A stretch of 25,108 nt of DNA from Clostridium sp. UBA5530 (GTDB lineage Bacteria; Bacillota; Clostridia; Clostridiales; Clostridiaceae): positions 1 through 25,108 of the forward strand of contig DINW01000026.1 of NCBI GenBank assembly GCA_002423705.1, read 5' to 3'. Every line of letters starts with the position of its first letter. Positions within the stretch are counted from its first letter, which is position 1. Below are positions 8,591-15,093 of this stretch, in pieces. The notes under the pieces are model-generated. The model was not told where the DNA came from. It searched no databases and worked only from the letters and a program-made list of their open reading frames with translations. Position numbers and translations under genes: made by a program.

Positions 8591-8713
8591 TTATTAAGTG
8601 AAACTCAATTTAGACTTCACCTAAATTGTTAGTTGAACTTATCTATGGTCGTAGCTGCTGTTATCTCCAACCTAAAGAGGATGGAGTGTTACAGCAGGTA
8701 GACATCAGATAAA
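8591..8713 (-). repeat. Structured intergenic repeat, copy B (full)
   Basis: Read on the minus strand it starts TTTATCTGATG (ending at 8713) and ends GTTTCACTTAATAA (8591-8604). Its first 86 bases match copy A at 84 positions. The second hairpin has a different sequence: CAATTTAG pairs with CTAAATTG instead of the copy A stem. It abuts the ribosome site of the DUF3006 gene, so if transcription starts further upstream it forms the leader of that operon. Confidence 0.8.
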
Positions 8714-8883
8714 TATATGTTCTTGTTATCTTTAAAATATTATTAATAATAATACTTAATTATATCATATAAAATCATAGTTTGCAGTTGAAGTTTTTAT
8801 TAACAGCCTGTGTTCACTTAATATTTTTAAAGAATTTTTTAAATTATTAGAAAATTTTGTTACCTTTTTTTAATAAACTTTGC
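8714..8883. other. AT-rich gap between divergent genes
   Basis: Non-coding DNA between repeat copy B and the candidate promoter for the XRE/TPR gene. A TATAAT on the minus strand (8759-8764) could serve the DUF3006-lepB run, but its -35 region is poor. A TTCACTTAATA string at 8814-8824 resembles the repeat 3' end. Nothing else is visible. Confidence 0.35.
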
Positions 8884-8889
8884 TATAAT
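8882..8889 (+). promoter_or_regulatory. Extended -10 promoter candidate upstream of the XRE/TPR gene
   Basis: TGCTATAAT (from 8881) is a good extended -10 element. No convincing -35 is present at 17 bases. It would give a leader of about 235 bases before the start at 9131. The DNA between holds a 43-codon frame (8937-9068) and otherwise only AT-rich sequence. Confidence 0.4.
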
Positions 8890-9130
8890 ATAACTGTAAA
8901 GTAATAATAATATATTACCTATAAATATTATATTAAATGAAAAAAATATTTATCTATTTAAAATTTATATTAACTTTTAATTTTATTCCAGTTACATTTA
9001 CAAAAATTTATAAAATCTACATTTTTATTTTAGTGTTGTTTTCTAAATTGCATTACATACATATTTAAATTAGTAAATTTATTTATTTATTATTTTGTTC
9101 TTTTAAAATTAACATGTAAGGAGAATTTTT

Positions 9131-10444
9131 ATGGAAAGAGAAGAAATTTTATCCCCTGGTAAAAAAATTAGAAAAATAAGAAAGGACTTTAAAATTAATC
9201 AACAAGATATTACAGGTGGAGAAATCACAAGAAACCTCATTAGCATTGTGGAAAATGGTAAAGCTAATCTAACACCTAAGGTAGCCTTTATATTGTCCGA
9301 AAACATCAATAGAGTTTGCAAGGAAAAAAATATAGATTTTCAGGTTTCTACGGATTATTTATTAGAAGATATAGGAACCCAAGCCAACAAAATAATGGAC
9401 AAATATATAGAAGCTTTAAAGGCTCCTGATATTTCCTTAGAAAAATTAAACCATCTGTCTAGAGATATTGAAAGTTTTATTTTGGAGTACCCTATGACTA
9501 ACAATAAGGCAGCAGTTTATTCCCTAATTGGAGATTTATATCTACATTTAAATGAAACCTTTAAGGCTTACAAATTTTTTCTAAAATCCTATGAACACCT
9601 TATTATGGATAAAAATATTTTAGGCATTATTGTTGTGTTATTAAATTTAAGCTATTGCTCTTTACTTCAAAATAACTATGATGAAACACTATACTTTAAT
9701 GATTTAGCTTATGTATATGTTAATGAAATGGACGAAGACACTCTTTATAAGTTCTATATAAACAGTATTAACGCTTTCATAGCAACAAACAAGGTGGATG
9801 ATGCCCTTAATATAATAAAAATTGTAGAAACTAAGCTATCAGTTTTCTTATCATGGAACAAAGAGGCTTATTGGAAAATACTAAGTCTAAAATCATCTGC
9901 TTTAAAAAGTAAAAAATACTTTAATGACACTTTAAAGATCCAGAAAAAATTATTTTCCTCTTATCCCAAGGAAAAACCTGAATTAAAGCTTCAATCTATT
10001 TGTGAATTTATTGATGTGTATATCGCTATTAAGGATATTAAAAATGTGTCCATGCTCTTAAATAATAATGAGGATTTAATAAATTCTTACTGCCAAGAGG
10101 ATTTTAGCAAAAATTCTAACAAGATTTTTTATTCATTGGCATTAGCTTATGAATTTATATCTTCTAATGACAATGCTAAAAACTTCTTCTTATTGGCTAT
10201 AGATAGTTCTAAAGCCTTTGACTCTACTAACTTTTTATCTCAAATACTTTCCAGTTATTTTGATTTCATGGAAATTAACAACTTAGATGAGGATATTAAC
10301 GATTTTAAAAATGAATTGCTTACTTTGATAGCCATAAATAAGGTTTCAAGGTCTAGTAATTTAATTCTAAAACTTATAAATCATTATACTAATACAGAAG
10401 AGAGTGAATATATTAATCATATATTAAGCTTTATCTTAGATTAA
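9131..10444 (+). CDS. XRE-type helix-turn-helix regulator with TPR-like C-terminal domain
   Basis: A predicted cytoplasmic transcription regulator of 437 aa. Residues 10-65 form a Cro/CI-type helix-turn-helix (KKIRKIRKDF, then ITRNLISIVENGKANLTP). The rest, from about residue 110, is all-helical with recurring Tyr/Leu/Ala patterns typical of tetratricopeptide repeats. This architecture is shared with the peptide-responsive RRNPP regulators (PlcR, NprR, Rgg), but a peptide ligand is not shown here. The start is strongly supported by AAGGAG seven bases upstream. A terminator follows 11 bases after the stop, so it is a single-gene unit. No convincing signal-peptide gene follows it. The target is unknown, and the next gene, a second LtaS type, is only a guess. 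Confidence 0.8.
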   Translation: MEREEILSPGKKIRKIRKDFKINQQDITGGEITRNLISIVENGKANLTPKVAFILSENINRVCKEKNIDFQVSTDYLLEDIGTQANKIMDKYIEALKAPDISLEKLNHLSRDIESFILEYPMTNNKAAVYSLIGDLYLHLNETFKAYKFFLKSYEHLIMDKNILGIIVVLLNLSYCSLLQNNYDETLYFNDLAYVYVNEMDEDTLYKFYINSINAFIATNKVDDALNIIKIVETKLSVFLSWNKEAYWKILSLKSSALKSKKYFNDTLKIQKKLFSSYPKEKPELKLQSICEFIDVYIAIKDIKNVSMLLNNNEDLINSYCQEDFSKNSNKIFYSLALAYEFISSNDNAKNFFLLAIDSSKAFDSTNFLSQILSSYFDFMEINNLDEDINDFKNELLTLIAINKVSRSSNLILKLINHYTNTEESEYINHILSFILD

Positions 10445-10454
10445 TAATATATAT

Positions 10455-10515
10455 AGGTTTTTCTTTGATGTAGATGACCATTTCATCTATATACTAGAAA
10501 AACTTATTTTTTTTT
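10455..10515 (+). terminator. Terminator of the XRE/TPR gene
   Basis: AGGTTTTTCT (10455-10464) pairs with AGAAAAACTT (10496-10505), and an inner GATGTAGATG/CATCTATAT stem extends it. It is followed by nine T residues (10507-10515). Confidence 0.85.
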
Positions 10516-10517
10516 GC

Positions 10518-10611
10518 TTTAATCTGATGTCCACCTGATGTTGGCTCCAACTACGCCCCTAGATAAGTTCATCTAACCTTTTGGTACAATTAAAATTAAG
10601 TTTCACTTTAT
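10518..10611 (+). repeat. Structured intergenic repeat, copy C (diverged)
   Basis: Shares ATCTGATGTCCACCTG with the 5' end of copies A and B, CCCTAGATAAGTTCA with the core, and AAGTTTCACTT with the 3' end. Hairpin 1 is shortened to a GTTGG/CCAAC stem and hairpin 2 is degraded. It starts directly after the T run of the preceding terminator. Confidence 0.65.
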
Positions 10612-10636
10612 ATGTTTAAAATTCTTTTTTCTTTAG

Positions 10637-10678
10637 GAAAGCTTAATTTTTTCTTAAGAAAGCTTAATTTTATCTTAA
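10637..10678 (+). promoter_or_regulatory. Tandem direct repeats, candidate response-regulator operator
   Basis: Two adjacent 21-base units (10637-10657 and 10658-10678) differ at one base. Each holds two CTTAA motifs, giving four at 10642, 10653, 10663 and 10674, spaced 11, 10 and 11 bases. Direct repeats on an 11-base pitch upstream of a promoter are the pattern bound by OmpR/PhoB-family regulators. The identity of the regulator is inference. Confidence 0.5.
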
Positions 10679-10717
10679 GTTAATTTACTTTTATTCCTTT
10701 CTTTGTCTTAGGTGTAG

Positions 10718-10723
10718 TATAAT
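10718..10723 (+). promoter_or_regulatory. -10 element of the second LtaS-type gene
   Basis: A perfect TATAAT, 37 bases before the ATG at 10761. No good -35 is seen at the expected distance, which fits a promoter needing an activator bound at the direct repeats 40 bases upstream. Confidence 0.5.
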
Positions 10724-10760
10724 TAGCATTATTATTTTTAAGTACAACTTGGAGGATATC

Positions 10761-12638
10761 ATGAGTTTAAATAAAAGTTCAAAAAAAACATGGATTAATG
10801 GTAGCAATAATCTAAAGGAAAATATTAAATCAGCTTTATGTTATTTAAAAAATCATAAATTATTCAAATTGAGTTTAATTGCTATTTGTTTTAAAACTCT
10901 AATTTTTTTATTGTTAATATCTAGTGACACTGCTACTAAAGTTAATTTTAAAACTGTATTTTTTAGTATACCACCTATTTTATGTTATTTAAGTTTCTTT
11001 ATTCTTTACTTTTCTATAGGTTTTTTATTTAGAGGTAAAGTTCATAAATGGAGTTTCTTTGTGCTAAATTTTTTAATAACTATATTATACATTGGAGATA
11101 TATGGTATTTCAGGAGCAACAGGTCATTCTTAAATTTTCATTTGCTTCAGTACTCTTCTAATTTGGACAACTTAGGATCCAGTGTAATAGCTATGTTTAG
11201 ATTAGTAGACTTATTGTTCCTTGTTGACTTAGTTTTTATTTTCATAGCCACATTAAAGGAAAATGTAGAAATAAAACCCTATAAAACTCAATTTATGGCC
11301 CTAGCTATTTTATTATTGATTCCTAGTTCATATTTATGGTATGCTCACTTAAAAATTGATGTATATGAAAAAAGCTATCCCAATCAGTATCTCTTTAGAA
11401 CTACTTGGGCTCAAAATCAGACCATGTCAGCCTTAACTCCCATAGGTTATCATGCTTTTGATTTTTATGCATACAAAAAGGAAAGCAAACCATATATATT
11501 CACCGAAGAAGAAGCTTCTTCTACAAAGGAATGGTTTAAAGCTAAGGCGGAATTTCTTCCTGATAATGAGTATAAAGGTATTTTTAAAGGCAAAAATCTT
11601 ATAATACTTCAGGTTGAGTCCTTGGAAAACTTCGTTATTAATGAAAAAATAGATGGGAAAGAGATAACACCAACCTTAAATGGTCTTCTTAAAAACAGTC
11701 TATATTTTAACAATTTCCACGAACAGACTCATAATGGTACAACCTCTGATGCAGAACTATTAGCTAATACTTCTATATTTCCTGTTAGATCTGGAAGCAC
11801 TTTTTTTAGATATCCTAATAATACTTACAGGAATTCATTGCCTAATATAATGTCTGCCATGGGATACAATACCTTTGCTATCCATCCGGATAAAGGATCC
11901 TATTGGAATTGGATGCCTGCATTAAAATCCATAGGTTTTGAAAAATGTATTGATTCTGCTGGATTTGATACTGATGAAACTATAGGCTTAGGATTAAGCG
12001 ATGGAAGTTTCTTAAAACAATTATCCTCAAAAATACAAGAGTTTCCTCAGCCATTTTACAGTTTTTCAATAACTTTAAGCAGTCATACTCCTTTCAATTT
12101 GCCTAAACAATTTAACTCCTTAGATTTAGAAGGACCTTTAGCTAATACCAAGATTGGAAAATTTGCAGAAAGTATTAATTATACAGACAAACAAATAGGA
12201 ATATTTTTAAAAGATCTGGACTCTAAAGGCTTATTAGATAATTCTGTAGTTGTGATCTATGGAGATCATGAGGGTGTTCATAAGTTTTTTCAAGATGATG
12301 TTGAAAAAATTAAAAGTGATGAAACTTGGTTTAAAAATAATGAGTTAAAAGTTCCCCTAATAATATATTCTAAAGATCTTCAGGGTAAAACTATGGATAC
12401 CATTGGTGGTCAGGTAGATCTACTTCCTACCTTAAGTTATTTGTTTGGCAGTAAAGAAGAAGACTACCTATATACCTCTGTTGGTAGAAATCTACTAAAC
12501 ACTGAAAAGAACTTCGCTGTTTTATCTACTGGTAAAGTAGTAAGTAAGGATATGGATGAAGCTCAGCAACAAAATATGTTAAAATCCATAGAAATCAGTG
12601 ATAAAATCATAAGAGGCAATTTTTTTAAGAAGGAGTAG
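10761..12638 (+). CDS. ltaS: Lipoteichoic acid synthase-type sulfatase-fold protein (paralog 2)
   Basis: A polyglycerolphosphate LTA synthase family protein of 625 aa. It has five predicted membrane helices (roughly residues 36-200) and an extracellular catalytic domain. The hallmark residues are present: metal-site E286 in VESLEN, nucleophile Thr328 in GTTSDAE, H442 in SSHTPF, and D502-H503 in YGDHEG. The product is expected to use phosphatidylglycerol to build the glycerolphosphate chain. The frame can be opened at a TTG at 10749, but that TTG is part of the ribosome-site region. GGAGG lies five bases before the ATG at 10761, which is the better start. It is followed after 5 bases by a small membrane-protein gene. 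Of the two paralogs here this one keeps the canonical active site. Confidence 0.9.
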   Translation: MSLNKSSKKTWINGSNNLKENIKSALCYLKNHKLFKLSLIAICFKTLIFLLLISSDTATKVNFKTVFFSIPPILCYLSFFILYFSIGFLFRGKVHKWSFFVLNFLITILYIGDIWYFRSNRSFLNFHLLQYSSNLDNLGSSVIAMFRLVDLLFLVDLVFIFIATLKENVEIKPYKTQFMALAILLLIPSSYLWYAHLKIDVYEKSYPNQYLFRTTWAQNQTMSALTPIGYHAFDFYAYKKESKPYIFTEEEASSTKEWFKAKAEFLPDNEYKGIFKGKNLIILQVESLENFVINEKIDGKEITPTLNGLLKNSLYFNNFHEQTHNGTTSDAELLANTSIFPVRSGSTFFRYPNNTYRNSLPNIMSAMGYNTFAIHPDKGSYWNWMPALKSIGFEKCIDSAGFDTDETIGLGLSDGSFLKQLSSKIQEFPQPFYSFSITLSSHTPFNLPKQFNSLDLEGPLANTKIGKFAESINYTDKQIGIFLKDLDSKGLLDNSVVVIYGDHEGVHKFFQDDVEKIKSDETWFKNNELKVPLIIYSKDLQGKTMDTIGGQVDLLPTLSYLFGSKEEDYLYTSVGRNLLNTEKNFAVLSTGKVVSKDMDEAQQQNMLKSIEISDKIIRGNFFKKE

Positions 12639-12643
12639 TTTAT

Positions 12644-12901
12644 ATGAATAAATTTTTAAAATGTATCCTTATACTCATGGCTTTATTACTTCCTATATTA
12701 TCTCCAGTAGAAAGCCTTATCCCATGGATACTATGTTATATTTTGATATCAAAATATATAAAAATTTTCAAAGGTGATAATAACCTTAAATATAAAGTCA
12801 TCCACTGTGTTAGCTATTATTCAATAGCCTTGATTACCACTGTACTTTTTAATATTCTTATCACGTATGGTACAGAGTTTGTAATATCTCACTTAATATA
12901 A
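12644..12901 (+). CDS. Small hydrophobic membrane protein
   Basis: An 85-aa protein with two or three hydrophobic segments (about residues 4-38 and 52-84), a Lys-rich patch between them and no recognisable family. Its ribosome site AAGGAG overlaps the last codons of the upstream LtaS-type gene and the start is 5 bases past that stop, so the two are almost certainly co-transcribed. A role beside the LTA synthase is suggested only by position. Confidence 0.65.
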   Translation: MNKFLKCILILMALLLPILSPVESLIPWILCYILISKYIKIFKGDNNLKYKVIHCVSYYSIALITTVLFNILITYGTEFVISHLI

Positions 12902-12918
12902 TATTATTCCAAAGCATC

Positions 12919-12964
12919 AAAAAACAGGTGATATGGATTTCATAGAGCATATCACCTGTTTTTT
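12919..12964. terminator. Bidirectional terminator between the LtaS operon and ridA
   Basis: A perfect 17-bp stem, AAAAAACAGGTGATATG (12919-12935) pairing with 12948-12964, with a 12-base loop. It has T runs in both directions and serves the converging genes on either side. Confidence 0.93.
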
Positions 12965-12968
12965 AAGA

Positions 12969-13346
12969 TTATACTAAAGCTATTACTTCTATTTCTACCT
13001 TTGCATCTTTAGGAAGTCTTGCTACTTCCACTGCACTCCTTGCTGGATATGGCTGTGAAAAGAATGTAGCATATACCTCATTCATTTTAGCAAAATCATT
13101 CATATCCTTTAAGAAAACAGTAGTCTTTACAATCTTATCCATACTGCTTCCAGCTTCCTCTAATATAGCCTTAACATTAGCTAAAGATTGTTTTGTTTGC
13201 TCTTCTATTGTTTCTGGCATAACCCCTGTTTCTACATTGATTGGAAGTTGTCCTGAAGTATATATAAGATTACCAATGTTTATACCTTGAGAATATGGTC
13301 CTATAGCTCCTGGTGCCTTAGTTGTACATATAGCTGTTTTTCCCAT
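12969..13346 (-). CDS. ridA: RidA-family enamine/imine deaminase
   Basis: A cytoplasmic RidA (YjgF/YER057c/UK114) protein that hydrolyses reactive enamine and imine intermediates, for example 2-aminoacrylate from PLP-dependent serine or threonine dehydration. The 125-aa length is typical. It carries GAIGPYSQG near the N-terminus, the conserved Arg103 in YPARSAVE, and E118/E120 in the C-terminal KVEIEVIA strand. The frame opens further upstream, but the ATG at 13346 is chosen because the family begins here and AGGGGA lies upstream. The extra residues would be AT-rich noise. It is a single gene with a shared terminator, lying divergent from the trpB unit. Confidence 0.95.
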   Translation of the reverse strand: MGKTAICTTKAPGAIGPYSQGINIGNLIYTSGQLPINVETGVMPETIEEQTKQSLANVKAILEEAGSSMDKIVKTTVFLKDMNDFAKMNEVYATFFSQPYPARSAVEVARLPKDAKVEIEVIALV

Positions 13347-13455
13347 GGTTATTTCCCCTTTCCTTAATAATTTCACTATTATTCTATAATATAACAACTT
13401 AAATATCAACTTTTCTATTATATATATTTTTATTTGAATATTTAAAATTTATCTA

Positions 13456-13484
13456 TTTACAACATATGCTTAAACTGTTATAAT
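13456..13484 (+). promoter_or_regulatory. Promoter of the trpB T-box unit
   Basis: TTTACA (13456-13461), a 17-base spacer and TATAAT (13479-13484), with TG one base upstream making it an extended -10. The predicted transcript starts near 13491, at the beginning of the T-box leader. Confidence 0.8.
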
Positions 13485-13679
13485 TATAAAAAAATATTGT
13501 AGTCGATGAGTGAAAATAGTAAGCATTAAATGTAGTTTCAGCGAGTTGAGAATGGTGGAAGCTCAGTACAATCATTAATGCTGAATGGATTCATGAGACG
13601 TAGAGTGAACTTTAGTAGCTTGGAGCCGTATTTCCTACGTTATAAGGATAGCATATTATTATGTATGCGAAAAAGATTT

Positions 13680-13721
13680 TAGGTGGCATTTAACACATTC
13701 CTAATAGGAGTGTGCTTTTTT
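13680..13721 (+). terminator. First (upstream) terminator in the T-box leader, with an antiterminator-like flank
   Basis: CACATTCCT (13694-13702) pairs with AGGAGTGTG (13706-13714) with one G-T pair, followed by TTTTTTG. Just before it, TAGG-TGGCATT can pair TAGG (13680-13683) with CCTA (13700-13703), which would disrupt this hairpin, as a T-box antiterminator does. It lacks the usual ACC after TGGC. Confidence 0.7.
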
Positions 13722-13755
13722 GTTTTCTAAAATATATTTGGGTGGCACCACGACC

Positions 13756-13791
13756 AAGCCTCGTCCCATTGCTGGGATGGGGCTTTTTTTT
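13756..13791 (+). terminator. Second (main) terminator of the T-box leader
   Basis: AAGCCTCGTCCCA (13756-13768) pairs with TGGGATGGGGCTT (13773-13785) over 13 bp with two wobbles, then a T run to 13791. It overlaps the 3' half of the antiterminator, so the two structures exclude each other. Confidence 0.93.
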
Positions 13792-13836
13792 GTTAAAGTT
13801 CATTTTCTCTTAGACTTATAAAAGGAGGTAATATTC

Positions 13837-15006
13837 ATGCATGAATTTGGACAATTTGGAGGACAATATGTCCCCGACTTACTAAAGAAACCCTTAAAAG
13901 AATTAGAAAATGCCTTTAAAATTGCTTTAAAGGACAAAGATTTTTTAGAAAAATATGATTATTATTTAAAAAACTTTGTAGGTAGACCTTCTCCACTATA
14001 CTATGCCGAGAATATGACAAAAGCTCTTGGTGGAGGTAAAATTTACCTTAAAAGAGAGGATTTAAATCATACTGGAGCTCATAAAATCAATAATGCTATT
14101 GGTCAAATTCTATTAGCAAAAAATATGGGCAAAACTAAAGTAGTTGCTGAAACAGGTGCTGGTCAGCATGGAGTTGCTACAGCCACAGTAGCTGCCTTAT
14201 TTCACATGGATTGCACTATCTTTATGGGAGCTGAAGATATGAAAAGACAATCCCTTAACGTTTTTAGAATGGAACTTTTAGGCGCTAAGGTGGTTTCTGT
14301 AGATACAGGTACCAAAACCTTAAGTGATGCTGTGGATGCAGCAATAGAATTTTGGGCTCATAACTGCAATGATACTTTTTATTTATTAGGATCTGCTGTA
14401 GGGCCCCATCCCTACCCTACTATGGTAAGAGAATTTCAAAGAATCATTGGAAAAGAAGCCAAAGCTCAAATTTTAGATATGGAAGGTTCCTTGCCAAACT
14501 ATGTTATTGCCGCTGTTGGAGGGGGTAGTAATGCTATAGGAATTTTTTCCGAATTTATACCCTATAATGAAGTAAATCTTATTGGAGTAGAAGCTGGTGG
14601 TCTAGGCCTATCTACAGACTATCACGCTGCAACTATGGCTAAAGGAAGTATAGGCATACTTCATGGAATGAAAACCTACTATTTATGTGATGATAACGGT
14701 ACAGTAAAACCTGCCTATTCCATATCTGCTGGATTGGATTATCCCGGGGTAGGTCCTGAGCATTCATACCTGAAAGATATCAACAGGGTGTCTTATAAGG
14801 TTATAAATGATTCCGAAGCTATAGCTGCTTTAATATACTTATGCAAAACTGAAGGTATAATCCCTGCCATAGAAAGCTCTCATGCCATAGCCTATGGAAT
14901 AAAATTTATACCTTCAACACCTAAAGATAGCATAATTATTATTAATCTGTCAGGAAGAGGAGATAAAGATATGGTTTCTCTCCATGAATATTTAAATAAG
15001 CAATAA
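13837..15006 (+). CDS. trpB: Tryptophan synthase beta chain (stand-alone)
   Basis: PLP-dependent beta subunit, which condenses indole with L-serine to give L-tryptophan. The 389-aa protein is of the TrpB1 type: Lys83 in GAHKINNAIG forms the PLP Schiff base, E105 in AETGAGQHG is catalytic, GGGSN (228-232) binds the phosphate, and the C-terminal LSGRGDKD is present. The start has AAAGGAGG eight bases upstream. No trpA, trpC or other trp gene is adjacent, and terminators follow the stop. It is controlled by the Trp T-box. Alone it points to use of free indole, or to a trpA elsewhere in the genome. Confidence 0.96.
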   Translation: MHEFGQFGGQYVPDLLKKPLKELENAFKIALKDKDFLEKYDYYLKNFVGRPSPLYYAENMTKALGGGKIYLKREDLNHTGAHKINNAIGQILLAKNMGKTKVVAETGAGQHGVATATVAALFHMDCTIFMGAEDMKRQSLNVFRMELLGAKVVSVDTGTKTLSDAVDAAIEFWAHNCNDTFYLLGSAVGPHPYPTMVREFQRIIGKEAKAQILDMEGSLPNYVIAAVGGGSNAIGIFSEFIPYNEVNLIGVEAGGLGLSTDYHAATMAKGSIGILHGMKTYYLCDDNGTVKPAYSISAGLDYPGVGPEHSYLKDINRVSYKVINDSEAIAALIYLCKTEGIIPAIESSHAIAYGIKFIPSTPKDSIIIINLSGRGDKDMVSLHEYLNKQ

Positions 15007-15011
15007 AAATT

Positions 15012-15090
15012 GAGAAGGCTTTCTTTGGCTCCAACCTAGTGAAAGCTCTTCTCATATTGACAAAGGACTGTGGTAAAAGCACAGTCTTTT
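15012..15090. terminator. Two hairpins between trpB and cls
   Basis: Hairpin 1: GAGAAGGCTTTC (15012-15023) with GAAAGCTCTTCTC (15041-15053), 12 bp and one bulge, without a T run. Hairpin 2: GACTGTG (15066-15072) with CACAGTC (15080-15086), flanked by AAAG and TTTT, the likely terminator for trpB. It may also serve cls from the other side. Confidence 0.75.
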
Positions 15091-15093
15091 CTC

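Larger units (their letters stand above)
13491..13795 (+). ncRNA. Tryptophan-specific T-box riboswitch leader
   Basis: A T-box leader upstream of trpB. Stem I carries the conserved apical segment GCGAG ... GGTGGAAGCTC (about 13543-13565) and a specifier loop reading GAATGGA, with the Trp codon TGG at 13586-13588. The main T-box is TGGGTGGCACCACGA (13739-13753): TGGG and ACGA pair with TCGT and CCCA (13761-13768) to form the antiterminator around a TGGCACC bulge. The bulge base C would pair with the G discriminator expected of bacterial tRNA-Trp. A competing terminator follows. A second, earlier platform is present at 13680-13721. Uncharged tRNA-Trp should turn trpB on. Confidence 0.93.

Noticed and set aside
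2311..8713. Composite transposon bounded by copies A and B
   Set aside because: There is no transposase in or near the block and the genes between are ordinary housekeeping types. Repeat-mediated inversion or independent insertion is simpler.
10749..10760. TTG start for the second LtaS-type gene
   Set aside because: The TTG overlaps the GGAGG ribosome site that serves the ATG at 10761.
13347..13409. N-terminal extension of RidA
   Set aside because: The extra 21 residues are not part of the family. A good ribosome site precedes the ATG at 13346.
15012..15053. Further repeat copy after trpB (TTGGCTCCAACCTAG resembles copy C)
   Set aside because: The match is only about 12 bases and falls in the loop of an unrelated hairpin. 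Chance cannot be excluded.
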